From Amphiura filiformis (Eukaryota > Echinodermata > Ophiuroidea > Amphilepidida > Amphiuridae), in NCBI RefSeq assembly GCF_039555335.1, contig NC_092628.1, positions 96,359,782 through 96,423,781 on the forward strand: a DNA stretch of 64,000 bases, in the 5' to 3' direction. The position numbers and the translations under genes are program-made. Shown here one piece after another: positions 1 through 11,036 of the stretch; the first letter of the stretch is position 1, and each line of letters opens with the position of its first letter. The notes beneath the pieces were generated by a model. The model was not told where the DNA came from. It saw only the letters and a program-made list of their open reading frames with translations, and made no database searches.

Positions 1-430
1 AAACAAATACACATACACCCACTCACCCCCCCCTCCACAGAACGATAACTGCTTCATACACACCTGACATCGAATAATGCAACCCAGTCAATGACGTAAT
101 GTCATAGGGGCACGTGCCCCCAATCGGAGACAAATTCCATATAATAAATACCGAAAAAGACCGGTGCCCCTCATCAATCAGACCCAGTTCCGGTGCCATC
201 CGCCCTAAGCAGCTCCCTCCACACACCCACCAAGCACACCCCCGTCACAAACGCAAACAGTCACACACTCCACACTGTCTGCATTTGAATGGTAGTTTCT
301 CATGTATGTGTCCCCGCTTGGGGCGGTTACAAGTGCCCACACAATACCCACACAAACACATTGAAAACATTATGATCTCTCAGTACTTGAAGCGAAAACA
401 CATCGCCGACGTATCGCACACTCAATGCCC
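1..430. other. No gene seen; left edge of window
   Basis: C- and A-rich sequence with short CAC-rich runs. No exon, splice-site pair or repeat boundary could be supported. It may be intron of the nrf-6-like gene whose last exon lies at 1280. Confidence 0.4.
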
Positions 431-440
431 AATGAACACT

Positions 441-609
441 AGCCCTACTATAGGGCCTTTTAAACACACTATATCCGAGAACCGCTAAAACCCACTAACC
501 GTTGGGGAATACAATGTAGCAGTCACAGGGTTTAACAGTTCTCTGAATATAGCCAGGTTCAACATGGTTTTGGATCACCACAGTCAAAAGGCCCTATACT
601 AGTAGGGCT
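441..609. mobile_element. MITE with 10-bp target-site duplication
   Basis: A 169-bp element flanked by identical 10-bp direct repeats AATGAACACT at 431-440 and 610-619. Its ends are inverted: AGCCCTACTATAGGGCCTTT at the left, and on the opposite strand AGCCCTACTAGTATAGGGCC at the right. Each end is itself a small palindrome (GCCCTA...TAGGGC). It has no coding capacity. A 9-11 bp duplication is typical of Mutator-like elements, so a MULE-derived MITE is the best guess. The boundaries are directly visible; the superfamily is inferred. Confidence 0.8.
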
Positions 610-619
610 AATGAACACT

Positions 620-1279
620 TTCCATTTCTTTCAAGCAAAATTAGTCTGAAGTAAGCCCACGTCAATTTTGGGATTCTTACATTAACCATTTAAGCGTATT
701 CAAAGCTCCACATTAGTGGAAACCTCATGTCAATACGACCTTTGGTTACAAGGTTGCAACAATTTCAACACCAGTACATCATTGTACATTAAAGAATTTA
801 AAGTTTAAAGTTAGAGTACTTTAATTGAGTTATTTTTAGCACACCTAAAATACAGGTAAAGACATACTTATTAAACTTAGTAACTTTGGCTTAAGATATG
901 GCTACGAAATCTGGCACAACAAAACGCTAAATCCGCGCTTCTTTTGAAATAATTTCACGATTTTTGACATTATTTATTATCGAAGTTGGATGGGGGTCAA
1001 AAAACATTTTCCCTTCGGAAGAAGAATGTTTTTCCATCCATTTTTGCAAAAAAAGGTCAATTTTGATTTCCCACTCCTACACACATTGTTTGGCCCATAT
1101 CTCAAAACTAGGATTGTCGCGTTCCGACTGAGTTTGGCTTGATCGCATATACATGATACAGTTTGACTGAATAAGTGTATTTCCCCCTACATTGAATGAT
1201 TATCTAGGTACCCAAATCCTCCCCGGACGATTGAAAACGGACATGCATGTTGCATTAAGCCATATATTTTTTATTCCAG
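620..1279. other. Probable intron of the upstream nrf-6-like gene
   Basis: AT-rich sequence with no exon-like reading frame. It ends in a pyrimidine-rich tract and a CAG acceptor just before 1280, which matches the acceptor of the homologous last exon at 43732. It is called intron by that homology. Confidence 0.5.
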
Positions 1280-1435
1280 TGCTATATCTTTTGTGGCTGT
1301 TTGATGATTTCTTATGCCGCTGCAGCTTTATTCTCCATAGCTGTTGAATACCCATGCGCAGGATTGGAAAAACTGATGTTAGGACATGATGTCCAATGTA
1401 ACAAAGACGAAGACAAGTCTGATGTTAGGACATGA
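1280..1435 (+). CDS. Last coding exon of an upstream nrf-6-like paralogue
   Basis: After a TTATTCCAG acceptor the exon reads CYIFCGCLMISYAAAALF, then SIAVEYPCAGLEKLML. This is closely similar to the last exon of the nrf-6-like gene at 43732-43905 (CYIFCGSLMLSYASAALL), so it is the C-terminal transmembrane segment and tail of an NRF/acyltransferase-3 protein. All other exons would lie left of the window. The tail is altered: a 46-bp tandem duplication (1373-1464) shifts the frame, and translation ends at TGA 1433-1435 after DKSDVRT. Without the second copy the frame would run to TAA at 1494-1496. The two genes form a head-to-tail pair. Family assignment is firm; whether this copy still works is unknown. 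Confidence 0.8.
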   Translation, partial: CYIFCGCLMISYAAAALFSIAVEYPCAGLEKLMLGHDVQCNKDEDKSDVRT

Positions 1436-1464
1436 TGTCCAATGTAACAAAGACGAAGACAAGT
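1373..1464 (+). repeat. 46-bp tandem duplication within a coding exon
   Basis: Two adjacent identical 46-bp copies, 1373-1418 and 1419-1464, each starting CTGATGTTAGGACATGATGT. Since 46 is not a multiple of three, the second copy changes the reading frame of the exon tail. Confidence 0.9.
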
Positions 1465-1840
1465 CACAGAAGAGTGGTGTAACAACGATGACATAAATCT
1501 GTTTCAAGTTGCATTTTACTTCATCAGTTTCGAGCTATTTCTGTCGACCATCTTGACGATTTCAGTGCAGCAGATTCCCAGAGCGTAGTTTAGACATAGT
1601 TAATACATCCTTGCTTGTGTAATTGGTCCTTTTTTTTAAATAACAAAACGCACTTTGGTCCTCGTTTGAACGATATACCCGTATGTTTAAGCAAAATGCA
1701 CAAGGCCCTCTTGATCACTATATAATTAGCCTGGCATAAATAAGGACAGAATTATAATTCGAAGTAATAATAAAAGTAAATATAAAAGTGAATTCCATCA
1801 AAGTCTCATCGTTTCTTGGTTCACCTTTTCAATACTCAAT
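1436..1840. other. 3' flank of the upstream nrf-6-like gene
   Basis: This holds the displaced original coding tail up to TAA 1494-1496, then AT-rich sequence with an AATAAA at 1769-1774 that could be the polyadenylation signal of the upstream gene. No other gene is seen. Confidence 0.35.
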
Positions 1841-2239
1841 ACTAAACCCAGAAAGTATCGAAACGATTATAGATAGTCAGATATATCGGGAACTGAAATA
1901 TATAGCAAACACTTATTTAATGTATATAAAGCGCAGCTGTCTCCTGTGCATTTTGATACCTCTACGATATCATTTGGTCGAGTTATGGACGCTTGAGTGG
2001 CTTCAAGTCGGATTTTGAAAGTTGCACTTAGCTCCTATTCAAGCCAAATGCGTTCGTCGTGTACAACCCCCCCCCCCCACACACACACACACACAATTAA
2101 GACAAAGGACACCGATGTGCTCTGTTTACTTAACCATGAACTTTACTTTATTTTACTCCTTCGACTTCCAACTTCGATACTTACTACCATACCCTTTACT
2201 TATCTCTGACTTATCTCATGAACTCTTTCTGCGGACATC

Positions 2240-2828
2240 TCAATACTTGGTGTGCCCACCATCACTGTCTATCACTGCCTGGATTCGTCGTCGCATGCTT
2301 TGAACAAGATGTCTTATCTAAAGCCAAGAATTTTCTGCTTTACAAATGCTAAATTCCGCTTTTCTCCGCTTTGTAATTTTAGCACATTTCTGACATAATA
2401 AAATTTCACAAGAATCTTGTGACGATCATTGCGATTTGCAAAGTTGGGATGGGTAATTGGGTATCATGGCTGCAATGGGGCGTTGTACGGTAAATCTATG
2501 ACGGATTTTACTTTATTTTGATGAATTTTGAAGACCCATTTCATTTAGTATTTTATTTATTTCTTTTCAATTGTATTTTTTGCTTATTTTTTATTTTTTT
2601 TCTCAGAAATGCGTTTTCCGCTTTATCTCCGAATTCCGCGATTTTCGCGGAATTTCCGCAACGCGGAAAATTCTTGGCTTTAGTCTTATCTTTCCTTGGT
2701 CAATGTCTTGCCATTTCCTGAGCAGGATGCGCCGAAGGCCTTCTAAGGTGGTGTCAGACTTGATTGCCTTGTTAGCTTTCCTCTTAAGTGTTCTAGTGGA
2801 TTAAGGTCAGGGCTCTTTGCAGGCCAGT
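2240..2828 (-). pseudogene. Tc1/mariner transposase C-terminus, broken
   Basis: On the minus strand from 2826 the reading WPAKSPDLNPLEHLRGKLTR is the signature around the last catalytic acidic residue of Tc1 transposases. A frameshift follows. The frame KSDTTLEGLRRILLRKWQDI then runs to the MITE at 2683. It resumes at 2317 and ends in SMRRRIQAVIDSDGGHTKY and a stop at 2240-2242, the usual Tc1 C-terminus. Damage seen: a missing N-terminus, one frameshift and one transposon insertion. Confidence 0.8.
2318..2683. mobile_element. MITE nested in the Tc1 remnant
   Basis: A 366-bp insertion flanked by TCTTAT at 2312-2317 and 2684-2689. Its terminal inverted repeats begin CTAAAGCCAAGAATTTT. Removing it and one copy of the flank restores a continuous reading of the transposase C-terminus, which shows that it arrived after the Tc1 copy. 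Confidence 0.8.
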
Positions 2829-3179
2829 CGAGAGTATCCACAGAACACATCGGTGATCTTTGTCTTGATTTTGTGTGTTGGGGTGTGTGTGTGTGGGGGG
2901 GGGGGGTGTACACGACGAACGCATTTGGCTTGAATAGGAGCTAAGTGCAACTTTCAAAATCCGACTTGAAGCCACTCAAGCGCTCATAACTCGACCAAAT
3001 GATATCGTAGTGCAACAAAAGTGGTATCAAAATGCGCAGGAGAAAGCTGCGCTTTATATACATTAAATAAGTTTTTGCCATATATTTCAGTTCCCGATAT
3101 ATCTGACCATCTATAATCGTTTCGATACTTTCTGGGTTGAGTTTATAAAAAAGACTATGTTTATGTGAAAGGACACGTC

Positions 3180-3230
3180 AAACTGTTAGTTTAAAAAACT
3201 GTACGCTAACAGTTTTTTAAACTAACACTT
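3180..3230. repeat. Hairpin-forming inverted repeat
   Basis: TGTTAGTTTAAAAAACTGT is followed after 6 bases by its reverse complement. It is probably a piece of another inverted-repeat element; no outer boundary is clear. Confidence 0.6.
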
Positions 3231-3885
3231 AAAAGTGTTTACCTCTTGATGTTCCTTAGCTGCATGTGAACCACTGATTGGCGGCCCATGTTTTTTTCTT
3301 TTATAGTGCATATTATGTGCCTATATAAGTTCTTGACCCCGGTTCTTGACCTGTGTCGCTCCTCATTTGCCATTGTTCATTCTAGCATTTTATAAAAAAT
3401 GCCTCATCAATAATGTTTAAAATTTAAACGAGGTGCTTTACGTAATCGCCTATATTGTTAGTTTTTTTAACCGTTTATAAATTATAACGCTTTGGTGTGT
3501 TTAAGTATAAACTTTAGAGTGTGATTATTTGATAAGGGAATGAAGGCAAGGTGCTAGGTTTTAGTAATTTATAGTATTTCCATGAGTACGCCGTCGGTTA
3601 TCAGAACTGATGAAGTCAGAGACACATCTGACGAAAACTCGACCACTCACCATACTCACACAGGAACGGCTGTACCGGTACTGTGATATAAACCGACTGC
3701 GTACTCGTAGAAATAATAACTTCTTATGGATACCTGTCAAAAAGGCCTTATCTGTCAAAAAGACTTATTTGCTAGGTTTTATGTAGGATTTGTAATATGT
3801 AGGAATAGAAAATAAATACTAGTAGCCGTAATTTTTCTTATTTCAACATTTTATTCAAAAGGCATATTATGAGCGTTTTATTTAG
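3231..3885. other. No gene seen
   Basis: AT-rich sequence without splice-bounded reading frames or recognisable repeats. Confidence 0.4.
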
Positions 3886-4262
3886 GTGCCCCATGAATGT
3901 GTGCTAAAATCACGTGCCGCCCCTTTCGGCTCACCAAAATGTCTTGCCCCTCCCCATTTACCCTCACCCAGGGCTCATAATTATTGCACAGTCCTATTAA
4001 GATTTGGTTTTTTTTTTTTTTTTGGGGGGCAAATTAGTGAAAATCTGTATTTTGATGCTATTTTGAGGGGTGTTGCAATAATGATGTGTACCCCTGGGGT
4101 GGTGAATTCTCAAAATGGTCTGCCAAAAAGTGCTTGCCCCCCCCCCCCTTTGGCTGTGCCAAAAAATCTTTGCCCCCCCCTTTTGACGTGCCAAAAAACC
4201 TTTTGCCCCCCTTTTGACGTGCCAAAACATTTTACCCCCCACTTACACATGCAAGATTTTTG
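3886..4262. repeat. Dispersed poly-C repeat with short tandem units
   Basis: About 31-bp units (TTTTGACGTGCCAAAA plus a run of C) repeat three times at 4140-4240. The adjoining block GAGGGGTGTTGCAAT... at 4067-4115 recurs in the same orientation at 11303-11345. It is a dispersed repeat of unknown class. The apparent open frames on both strands arise from the low-complexity runs. Confidence 0.6.
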
Positions 4263-4299
4263 GGGAACCCGAATTTAAAACCTTAAATTGTCTTATCAT

Positions 4300-5614
4300 A
4301 ATGTGTATTAATACTAGCGCTCAATTGTTGATAACTGCGTGTTCTATATACAATAAATGAGCCTACGCACAATAGTTTTTCCATACATTATATCGATTTT
4401 GACTCGCACGTGCTCGCCGTATACCAAAAGTATGTCGGTGTGGCGTGGCCTACCATTTTTCTTGTAGTTTCTTGTATACACGTCGATGTTTTCATCATTT
4501 ATACAATAAATCCACATTAGACCCCTAATTTTATTTCAGGAAATAAAAGATTAGATTACCATAAAAACGAAACAGTAATCATTGGTAGGGTCTAATGTCA
4601 TTTTATCATGGAATTTTCAAGGTTTTTTCTCATATCGCCATTCTCGCTCAATTAAAAAATATTTTGGCGTATATAAAATTGAAATAAAATTCTCTGCCTC
4701 ATAAACGACATCAAATGTGGAATCACGAATCGTTATATATGATGTGCAGCTAATATTCATATTTTCTTTTATACAGAGGATGCTTCAGTTTTGACAGGAA
4801 AAATATTTTCTTGAAAACCCTCTCACTCGGTTATTTCAAAACGGTAACCACGCTTCCCTAGAATGTGCAATAAATTAGCATTAAATTTTTCTTATTCTAA
4901 CAGCAAGCGTTTCTAAAATGCAGTATGGCGAAATGTGGTGTAGTAGCATGGTAACTTTTATGTCAATCTAGTTGACTGATCATGAAAACTAGTTTACTAA
5001 GTTCATGGACTGATGAAAGGTGAGCTCAAAATTTTAATGCTAAATTATTGCACATTCTAGGGAAGAGTGGTTACCGTTTTAAAATAACCGAGTGAGAGGG
5101 TTTTCAAGAAAATATTTTTCTTGTCAAAACTGAAGCATCCTCTGTATAAAAGAAAATATGAATATTAACTGCACATCATATATAACGATTCGTGATACCC
5201 AATTGTGGCACATTTGATGCCGTTTATGAGGCAGAGAATTTTATTTCACATTTATAGACGACAAAATAATTTTTAATTAAGCAAGAAAAAAGAAAGAAAA
5301 AACGTTGAAAATTCTATGTATAAATAACATTAGACCCGGCAAAAGATTACTGTTTCGTTTTTATGGTAATCTAATCTTTTATTTCCTGAAAAACATTTGG
5401 GGTCTAAAATGGATTTTTATGTAATTGATAAAAACATCGAACGTGTATACAAGAAAAATGGTAGGTTCCTCTATAGTATTTTACTGACCATGGAAATGTA
5501 CTGACACCGTGCGAGCACATGTCAAAATCGATATAATGTATTGTCCATATAGACGCGCATTTATCATGTTTATTGTCGGATTAACAACAATTGAGCGCTA
5601 TTAATACACATTAA
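4300..5614. mobile_element. Large foldback element, arms about 590 bp
   Basis: The segment 4300-4888 is repeated in reverse complement at about 5030-5614, with a spacer of about 140 bp. Shared landmarks include GCGCTCAATTGTTG at the outer edge, AAAGATTAGATTACCATAAA in the middle and CCTCTCACTCGG near the centre. The arms differ by small indels and substitutions, so the copy is not new. There is no coding sequence in arms or spacer. The size and symmetry fit a foldback transposon. Confidence 0.8.
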
Positions 5615-6026
5615 TGTTTTTAGGCAAATAAAATTCCAAAATATGGTACGTTTTCTGCTTTTGCTTGTCACGTGGTAGGCCTATATTGAAGTTGCGATTA
5701 TATCTTCAAATAAGTTTCAAATGGATTCCATCAAGACAAGCGGCCGAGTGGTCTAAGGCGCTAGGCTCATTATGCATATCCAAAACTATTTTGACCCCCC
5801 CCCCCCCCATAATGTACCATTCTACTAATTCAATTCTAGTCAAATGGCATTAATGATACTAAAATTTGTATTCAAGTGCAATGAAATTATACCCATGTTA
5901 TTGATATAAAATATGTGGAATTGTGGAAATGTTTTAAAGTAGCACGCTAAAATTTTTGCCATTTGGAAGCTAAACGAATGACATTTGATGTAAAAGTGGT
6001 TTAAATACGTGGATTGTACTTTGGGG
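5615..6026. other. Non-coding; tRNA-like fragment and C run
   Basis: At about 5739-5770 the sequence GCGGCCGAGTGGTCTAAGGC resembles the D-arm and A box of a leucine or serine tRNA. No B box or acceptor stem follows, so it is not a tRNA gene; it may be a SINE-head fragment. A run of 15 or more C lies at about 5794-5808. Confidence 0.4.
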
Positions 6027-6126
6027 GCTAAAATGGCCAAATATGAGCTTAATTTGGTCAGAAACACACATACAGGCGTCAACATGGGGGGATGATTGTA
6101 TGGGCCATCGGGATCTACGCCTATTT
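6027..6126. repeat. Dispersed repeat, copy 1
   Basis: The block starting GGCTAAAATGGCCAAATATG and ending near GGGATCTACGCCTAT recurs in the same orientation at 9656-9799. A related edge, GGCGTAGATCCCGGG, occurs inverted at 61995. The class is unknown. Confidence 0.65.
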
Positions 6127-6182
6127 TACTGGGACTTTTTGTTGCGGCGATCCGCGCAAAACTAGACTATTTTAGCCCAAAA

Positions 6183-6240
6183 TACAGGGGCGTAGCCAGT
6201 TTTCTTGGTCGGGGGGGGGGGGGGGAAATAAAATTTCGGG
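6183..6240. repeat. Solitary hAT-like terminus
   Basis: CAGGGGCGTAGCCAG at about 6185 has the form of hAT terminal repeats and is followed by a G run. I found no matching inverted end, so this is probably a truncated element. Confidence 0.4.
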
Positions 6241-7090
6241 GGCACAGACGAAAAAAGAAATTGCAGTTGCAAATACATACCGGTTTGTTTTTAGAGAGAC
6301 TGTACATGTATTTGAGCTTCCAAAAAGGCTTTATTGGGACAAAACGCGTGCAAAAATTGTGTATTTCGCCCATGATGGGATGAAAATGCCTTTATTGTGA
6401 TAATGTGCGCACACAGCGTGCAAACATTTTGTATTTTACACTATTTTGGCCCATGATCGGGTTGAATTTATATGGAAAAGGGTCTCCTTGCTCCTTTTCT
6501 TTGCCCTCCAGATTTTCTCTTTCATTTTTGTCAGAGGGGCACTTTTCTCTTTCATTTTTTGTCAGGGGCCCTTCCGCCCCTGTCTACACTGCTGCCGAAA
6601 TGGTGTGTTTTGCTTTTAAATTGATGGCCAAGTTCACGTGATCGTGAAGCGCAAAATGTTGCAATTTTACCCTATTTGGGCCCAAAACATGGTGCTTTTC
6701 GATGTGCTAAAAAAGTTGCACATGGCAATTATTGCTTTATTTTTTCTTCTTTAAGGATTTTTATGGGATGTCCGGATCATGTCCCCCATGGAAAAATTTA
6801 GGGGGTGGGACGTGTACCCCGCGTTCTCCAAGCTTCCTCCATCTATAATTGTAATGCAACATGATTTAGTGTATATATCAGTGATAATAAATTAATAATC
6901 TGTACTACATGAAACATTATAATTGTAAAAATTGTCAACACTAAAGAAGAGCAAAGATATTGCAGCTTTTAGTGATTTAAAGAGCTGACCAGAAAGAACT
7001 GACACAAACCTCAAATTTAAGTTATAGACGACAATTTGTAACACTGGATCAAATGTAGGCCTACTTTTGTTCTCCAGGGTTTAATATGGG
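6241..7090. other. No gene seen
   Basis: Scattered poly-G and poly-T tracts. Open frames here lack splice sites and any recognisable protein similarity. Confidence 0.4.
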
Positions 7091-7094
7091 AAAT

Positions 7095-7250
7095 TTTTTT
7101 ACCCCCCCCCCCTCTACGTGCCGAAAAACTTTTTAACCCCCCTGTTCATACCCCCAAAACTTTTTTTTAACCCCCTATTCAGAACTCCTAAAATTTTATG
7201 ACCCCCCTACATATTTTCCAGCCCCCCCCACCAGAGTATTTCTGAACACT
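7095..7250. repeat. Poly-C dispersed repeat, second copy
   Basis: Irregular tandem units of a C run plus an AAAACTTTTTTAA-like segment, related in style to the repeat at 4140-4240 (TACGTGCCGAAAAAC against GACGTGCCAAAAAAC). Confidence 0.5.
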
Positions 7251-7460
7251 CCTTATGTACTTGAACCATATAGACTTCTACTGTTTATGCTTAACGCTTG
7301 AACTAGAAATACAGGTCTGGTTTGGTCACTTCAGTCAGAAACTGACAATGACCCGACTTTGACCTCTATTATGATCAGCTATTTTGGTCATTCATTTGCT
7401 ATAATATTTAAATGCAACGGACGGCACAAAGTAACCCTGGAAATCGACTGGAAATATGTA

Positions 7461-7651
7461 GTAGATAAAGGGTGAGAAACAGACCATTACCATAGATAAT
7501 CGGTGTCTTGTTGAGGTATGGTGAGCATGTTAGTCGCTCGGAAGGCGAGACCCCGAAGGGTCGAGCCTTCCGAGCGACTAACATGCGAACCATACCTCAA
7601 CAAGACACCGATTATCTATGGTAATGGTCTGTTTTGAACCGTTTATCTTAC
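7461..7651. mobile_element. 191-bp near-perfect hairpin element
   Basis: The left arm (7461 to about 7550) and right arm (about 7562-7651) are almost exact reverse complements, with a loop of about a dozen bases. An example is GACTAACATGC near the right-arm tip facing GCATGTTAGTC in the left arm. A foldback MITE is likely. The outermost 20 bases are less well matched and no unambiguous target duplication was seen. Confidence 0.75.
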
Positions 7652-8599
7652 ATATACGGTGAGCCAAAATAAACGAATTTGTTGTTATGGTTTATTCATT
7701 TTCCAAAAGACAAACTGGAAAAGCTGATATGATTATCTTGTGTAAGTTTAGGGTTTTCCAAAATAAAAACACACCGAGACAGTGTAATATTCTTCCCGTG
7801 TGTCCTGCGTTCGAGTCTACGAGTCTTATCAAGTATCAATTGCAAGTGATTTAATCAAATCAATACAGCATTGATTTTAACGGGAGATTCAATTCAATTC
7901 ATTTGTGGTCCTGTCCCACTCGATAGCCTTATTTAATTCTTATTATTAATTCTTTATACATATTCGTAATATTAATAATGAATATGTAAATAGTTCAAAG
8001 TTCAAATTACCAAAGTGGGTGTGTTTTACCTAGACATGACGGTATCATTTAACACCATAGAATTTATATTTATCTTTAATATACGTATAGAACAAATGTC
8101 CTGAACCAAATCAACGCATATTCCTTGGTACCCTCCTCGACCTATTTTGGTTGGGGTTAGGCCTCAGATTGTTGTAGTTTTCTACATCTAGTCTTGTGGC
8201 CTGTAATGTACTGCATTTTAGGTGCAAAATATCCTTGGTTGAACTTAATTTGTAAGACCTCATGGCTCTTGTTTTGTTACCTACTTTGTCGGAATCTGCG
8301 TTTGTTGGGAGAGGGGGGACAAAGGTAGATTGACATCCTCGTCCTAATTATACAGGCTTTAAGAGACATAATACAAACTAATTTGCATTATTCAATAAAG
8401 GTGTTTTTGGTGTCATTCAATACACACAAGTATTGTTTACCATCTTCATTTAAATCTAATATGCATAAACTTGCATAATAATTTATGCTGATCGTGTAAA
8501 ATATATTAAACTTTGATGCATTTTAAGTTTGTTGAAATGTCCAAAAAGTCAAATCATGTGGCCAGTGTTTCTAAATATGAACATGTACTTCTCCTGTTA
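7652..8599. other. No gene seen
   Basis: AT-rich DNA with no supported feature. Confidence 0.4.
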
Positions 8600-8675
8600 T
8601 TGACCTGACCAAGATTATCTTGACCTGACCAGATTATCTTGACCTGTCCAGATTATCTTGACCTGTCCACATTAC
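8600..8675. repeat. 20-bp tandem repeat, about four copies
   Basis: Units of the form TTGACCTGACCAGATTATC repeat four times with few changes (GACCTGACC or GACCTGTCC). Confidence 0.75.
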
Positions 8676-9259
8676 TTGATATAATCAACAGTTGACCAGA
8701 CTTTGAACAAAAGAAATACAATAGATAATGGAACAAAAGAAGAGGGCTAGACGTATATGTATCGATAGGATATGATTTGGGGGCATGAACGTGATGAATG
8801 CAGACAATAGATCCGGTCAATAGATATAGACAACATGAGCTAACATGGACTGAAGGGGTTGTTATGTATTGTATTATTTAATACCGCGATACCGTCATGC
8901 GTTCGTTTGGTGTCAGTAGAGAGGTTGCGATTTCCAAACGTAGACATCGGACGTACGTTGATCTATTCAAAACCACTCTCCTGTATCGAAGCGAGGTCAC
9001 GTATTTAGCTATTTTTGAAGATATTCCACGTGCGAAATCGACGTAGATACATCGTTGAAAATGAACAAAATTTGTCCATTTCACAATATGTTAAAGACAG
9101 TCAAGGATAATGAACATACGAAGGAAAGTCTAATTATTATTATGATCCTTTTTGTTTGTAACAAATCATTATAATAAAGGTACAGCGATGTGTTAAAAAT
9201 GGACTAAATTTAAACGCAATATTCATACGCAGAGATTGTCTATTGAAATGTGTGTGATA
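8676..9259. other. No gene seen
   Basis: AT-rich DNA without supported exons or bounded repeats. Confidence 0.4.
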
Positions 9260-9655
9260 CTTTGCGTCAGGGGCGGACTGGTGGTTTTAGGCGGCCGTGG
9301 CAAATTTATTAAGACCGGCCCTATTACTTAAATAGAGCGCAGCGAGCGAAGCGAGCGTAGCGACTAGCGCATGGGGTCCAGGGGTAGGGTCGAGGGGCAA
9401 TGGTAGGGTCGAGGGGCAAAGCCCCTGGTGGGGGTCCAGGGCGAAGCCCCCGGACAACTAAGGGTTTTAGCTATTCTAGGGGGTCAAGAAGCCCGGATTT
9501 GACAACGATTTCTGAAGCCAAATTCCATTTGTACAGACTTGAAATATTCTTTATCCGGCATTGTCACTCACTTGCAACAATCAAGATCAAACCAAAAGTT
9601 GGTGATGATGCAGTGGAATAAATTCGCCCGAAGCGCGAAAAATTGACACTTTTTA

Positions 9656-9799
9656 GGCTAAAATGGCCAAATATGAGATTGATTTGGTCAGAAACTCACA
9701 TAGGCCTACAGGTGTCATCATGGGGGTTTTTTATGGACCATCCCCTTTAAAATATTGGGGTTGGTTGATTTATTCCCCATCCCCGGGATCTACGCCTAT
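9656..9799. repeat. Dispersed repeat, copy 2, inside the hAT element
   Basis: Matches 6027-6126 in the same orientation (GGCTAAAATGGCCAAATATG ... GGGATCTACGCCTAT) with an extra internal stretch. Confidence 0.65.
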
Positions 9800-10911
9800 G
9801 AGTTGAAACATCAAAAGGGAAAGAAATTGGTTTGAGTATTGAACTGAGTAATGTGGCTGTAAGTATTATGTAATGTAATCCCTGCATTACAAGGAGCACA
9901 CCAGCCCAGAGGTTTTCGAATGATGGTCTAGCCGTGCTAGTTTTGACAGCTGATGGTGGTCCAAAGGGCTTAAGGCCGGGAGGGGGCACTCACTAAAAAT
10001 GAGTGAAGCGATGTGCGTGCAGTGCGGCCACAACCCACATCACATTAGCCCCCATTTTTTATTTTACTGAATTACTGAACTCCTCACTCAATGACCCCTA
10101 TTTTTTCTTTTCCTGTCACAAAAAGACCTCCCTATGTAAAGAATTTTTGACAAATTTCTGGTAGTCTTTCACCGTTGTTTCTCAAAAAAAATCCCATTTT
10201 GATGACTTTTGAAAACAATTATCAAAAATTTGTCAACTTTTATATTTTGACCCAAGTTTTGTCCCAGTCTCACTGAAAGAACCCCCTTTTGAGGCCTCCT
10301 TATACTGGACCCCCTTGGTTATATGGCGTCGAAACTCTCACCAAAAGACCCCTATAGCATGTATAGTTTCAAACTGGTGTCCCATGTCCGCACATCCCCG
10401 TCACTTCGAAAGTCGAGTGCCTGTAGGCCTATCAGCCCATATTTCTACAGGCCTTAGGCCCTATCACTATGCAGACAAACAGCGGGCACACTGTGTAGGC
10501 CCTTATATTACTCATCCCCTCAAATGTCCCCCCTCATTCCTTCTCTTTTCCTTTCTTTCTCCTATGTCTGCCTAATACCAAATGCCCATACCGGCCCTAG
10601 CCTCATTCCGCAGCCGCAATGAAATACCAATATTCCATTGACAGCCAGCCCAATATTTTGCTGTTGGCTTAAAATTTAAAAATTTTACTGTATCGCATCT
10701 AGAGTAGGCCTATTGGCCTTTTGCTGTGTTTACTTTCTAGAGAATTGATTCAAAAGGCCATTTGTAGGTGATGCCGCGACGGTGTACTAGTGGCCGGCCT
10801 ATAATAGCTTAGTGTTAGGGCCTATACCTTAAGCCCTAGGGCCTATGTCTTAGGCCTTACGCCTTCGGCACTCGGACCTATGCCTCAGGCCCTAGGGCCT
10901 ATGTCTTAAGA

Positions 10912-11036
10912 TACTCCTTCCCCATTCTCTCCCCTTTTCTTCTATTTTCCTTTCTTTCTCCTCTTTTCCTTTTCTCTCTTTTCTTTTTCTCCCCTTCTCC
11001 TTTCTTTTCCTTTTTCTTTCTTTTCTCTTCTTTTTG
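10912..11036. repeat. Polypyrimidine tract
   Basis: About 125 bp of almost pure C and T on the plus strand, a simple-sequence tract inside the hAT element. Confidence 0.85.

Larger units (their letters stand above)
1841..3142 (-). mobile_element. Tc1-like element remnant with about 285-bp inverted repeats
   Basis: The segment 1841-2130 recurs inverted at about 2840-3142. Shared blocks include CCCAGAAAGTATCGAAACGA at the outer edge and a poly-C plus CA run toward the inside. Between the arms, on the minus strand, lies the C-terminal part of a Tc1/mariner transposase. The element is 1.3 kb because a 366-bp MITE inserted into it; without that it would be about 0.94 kb. The transposase N-terminus is absent, so it cannot be autonomous. 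Outer limits are accurate to a few bases. Confidence 0.75.

Noticed and set aside
5735..5772. Leucine/serine tRNA gene
   Set aside because: Only a D-arm-like stretch; no T-arm or acceptor stem follows.
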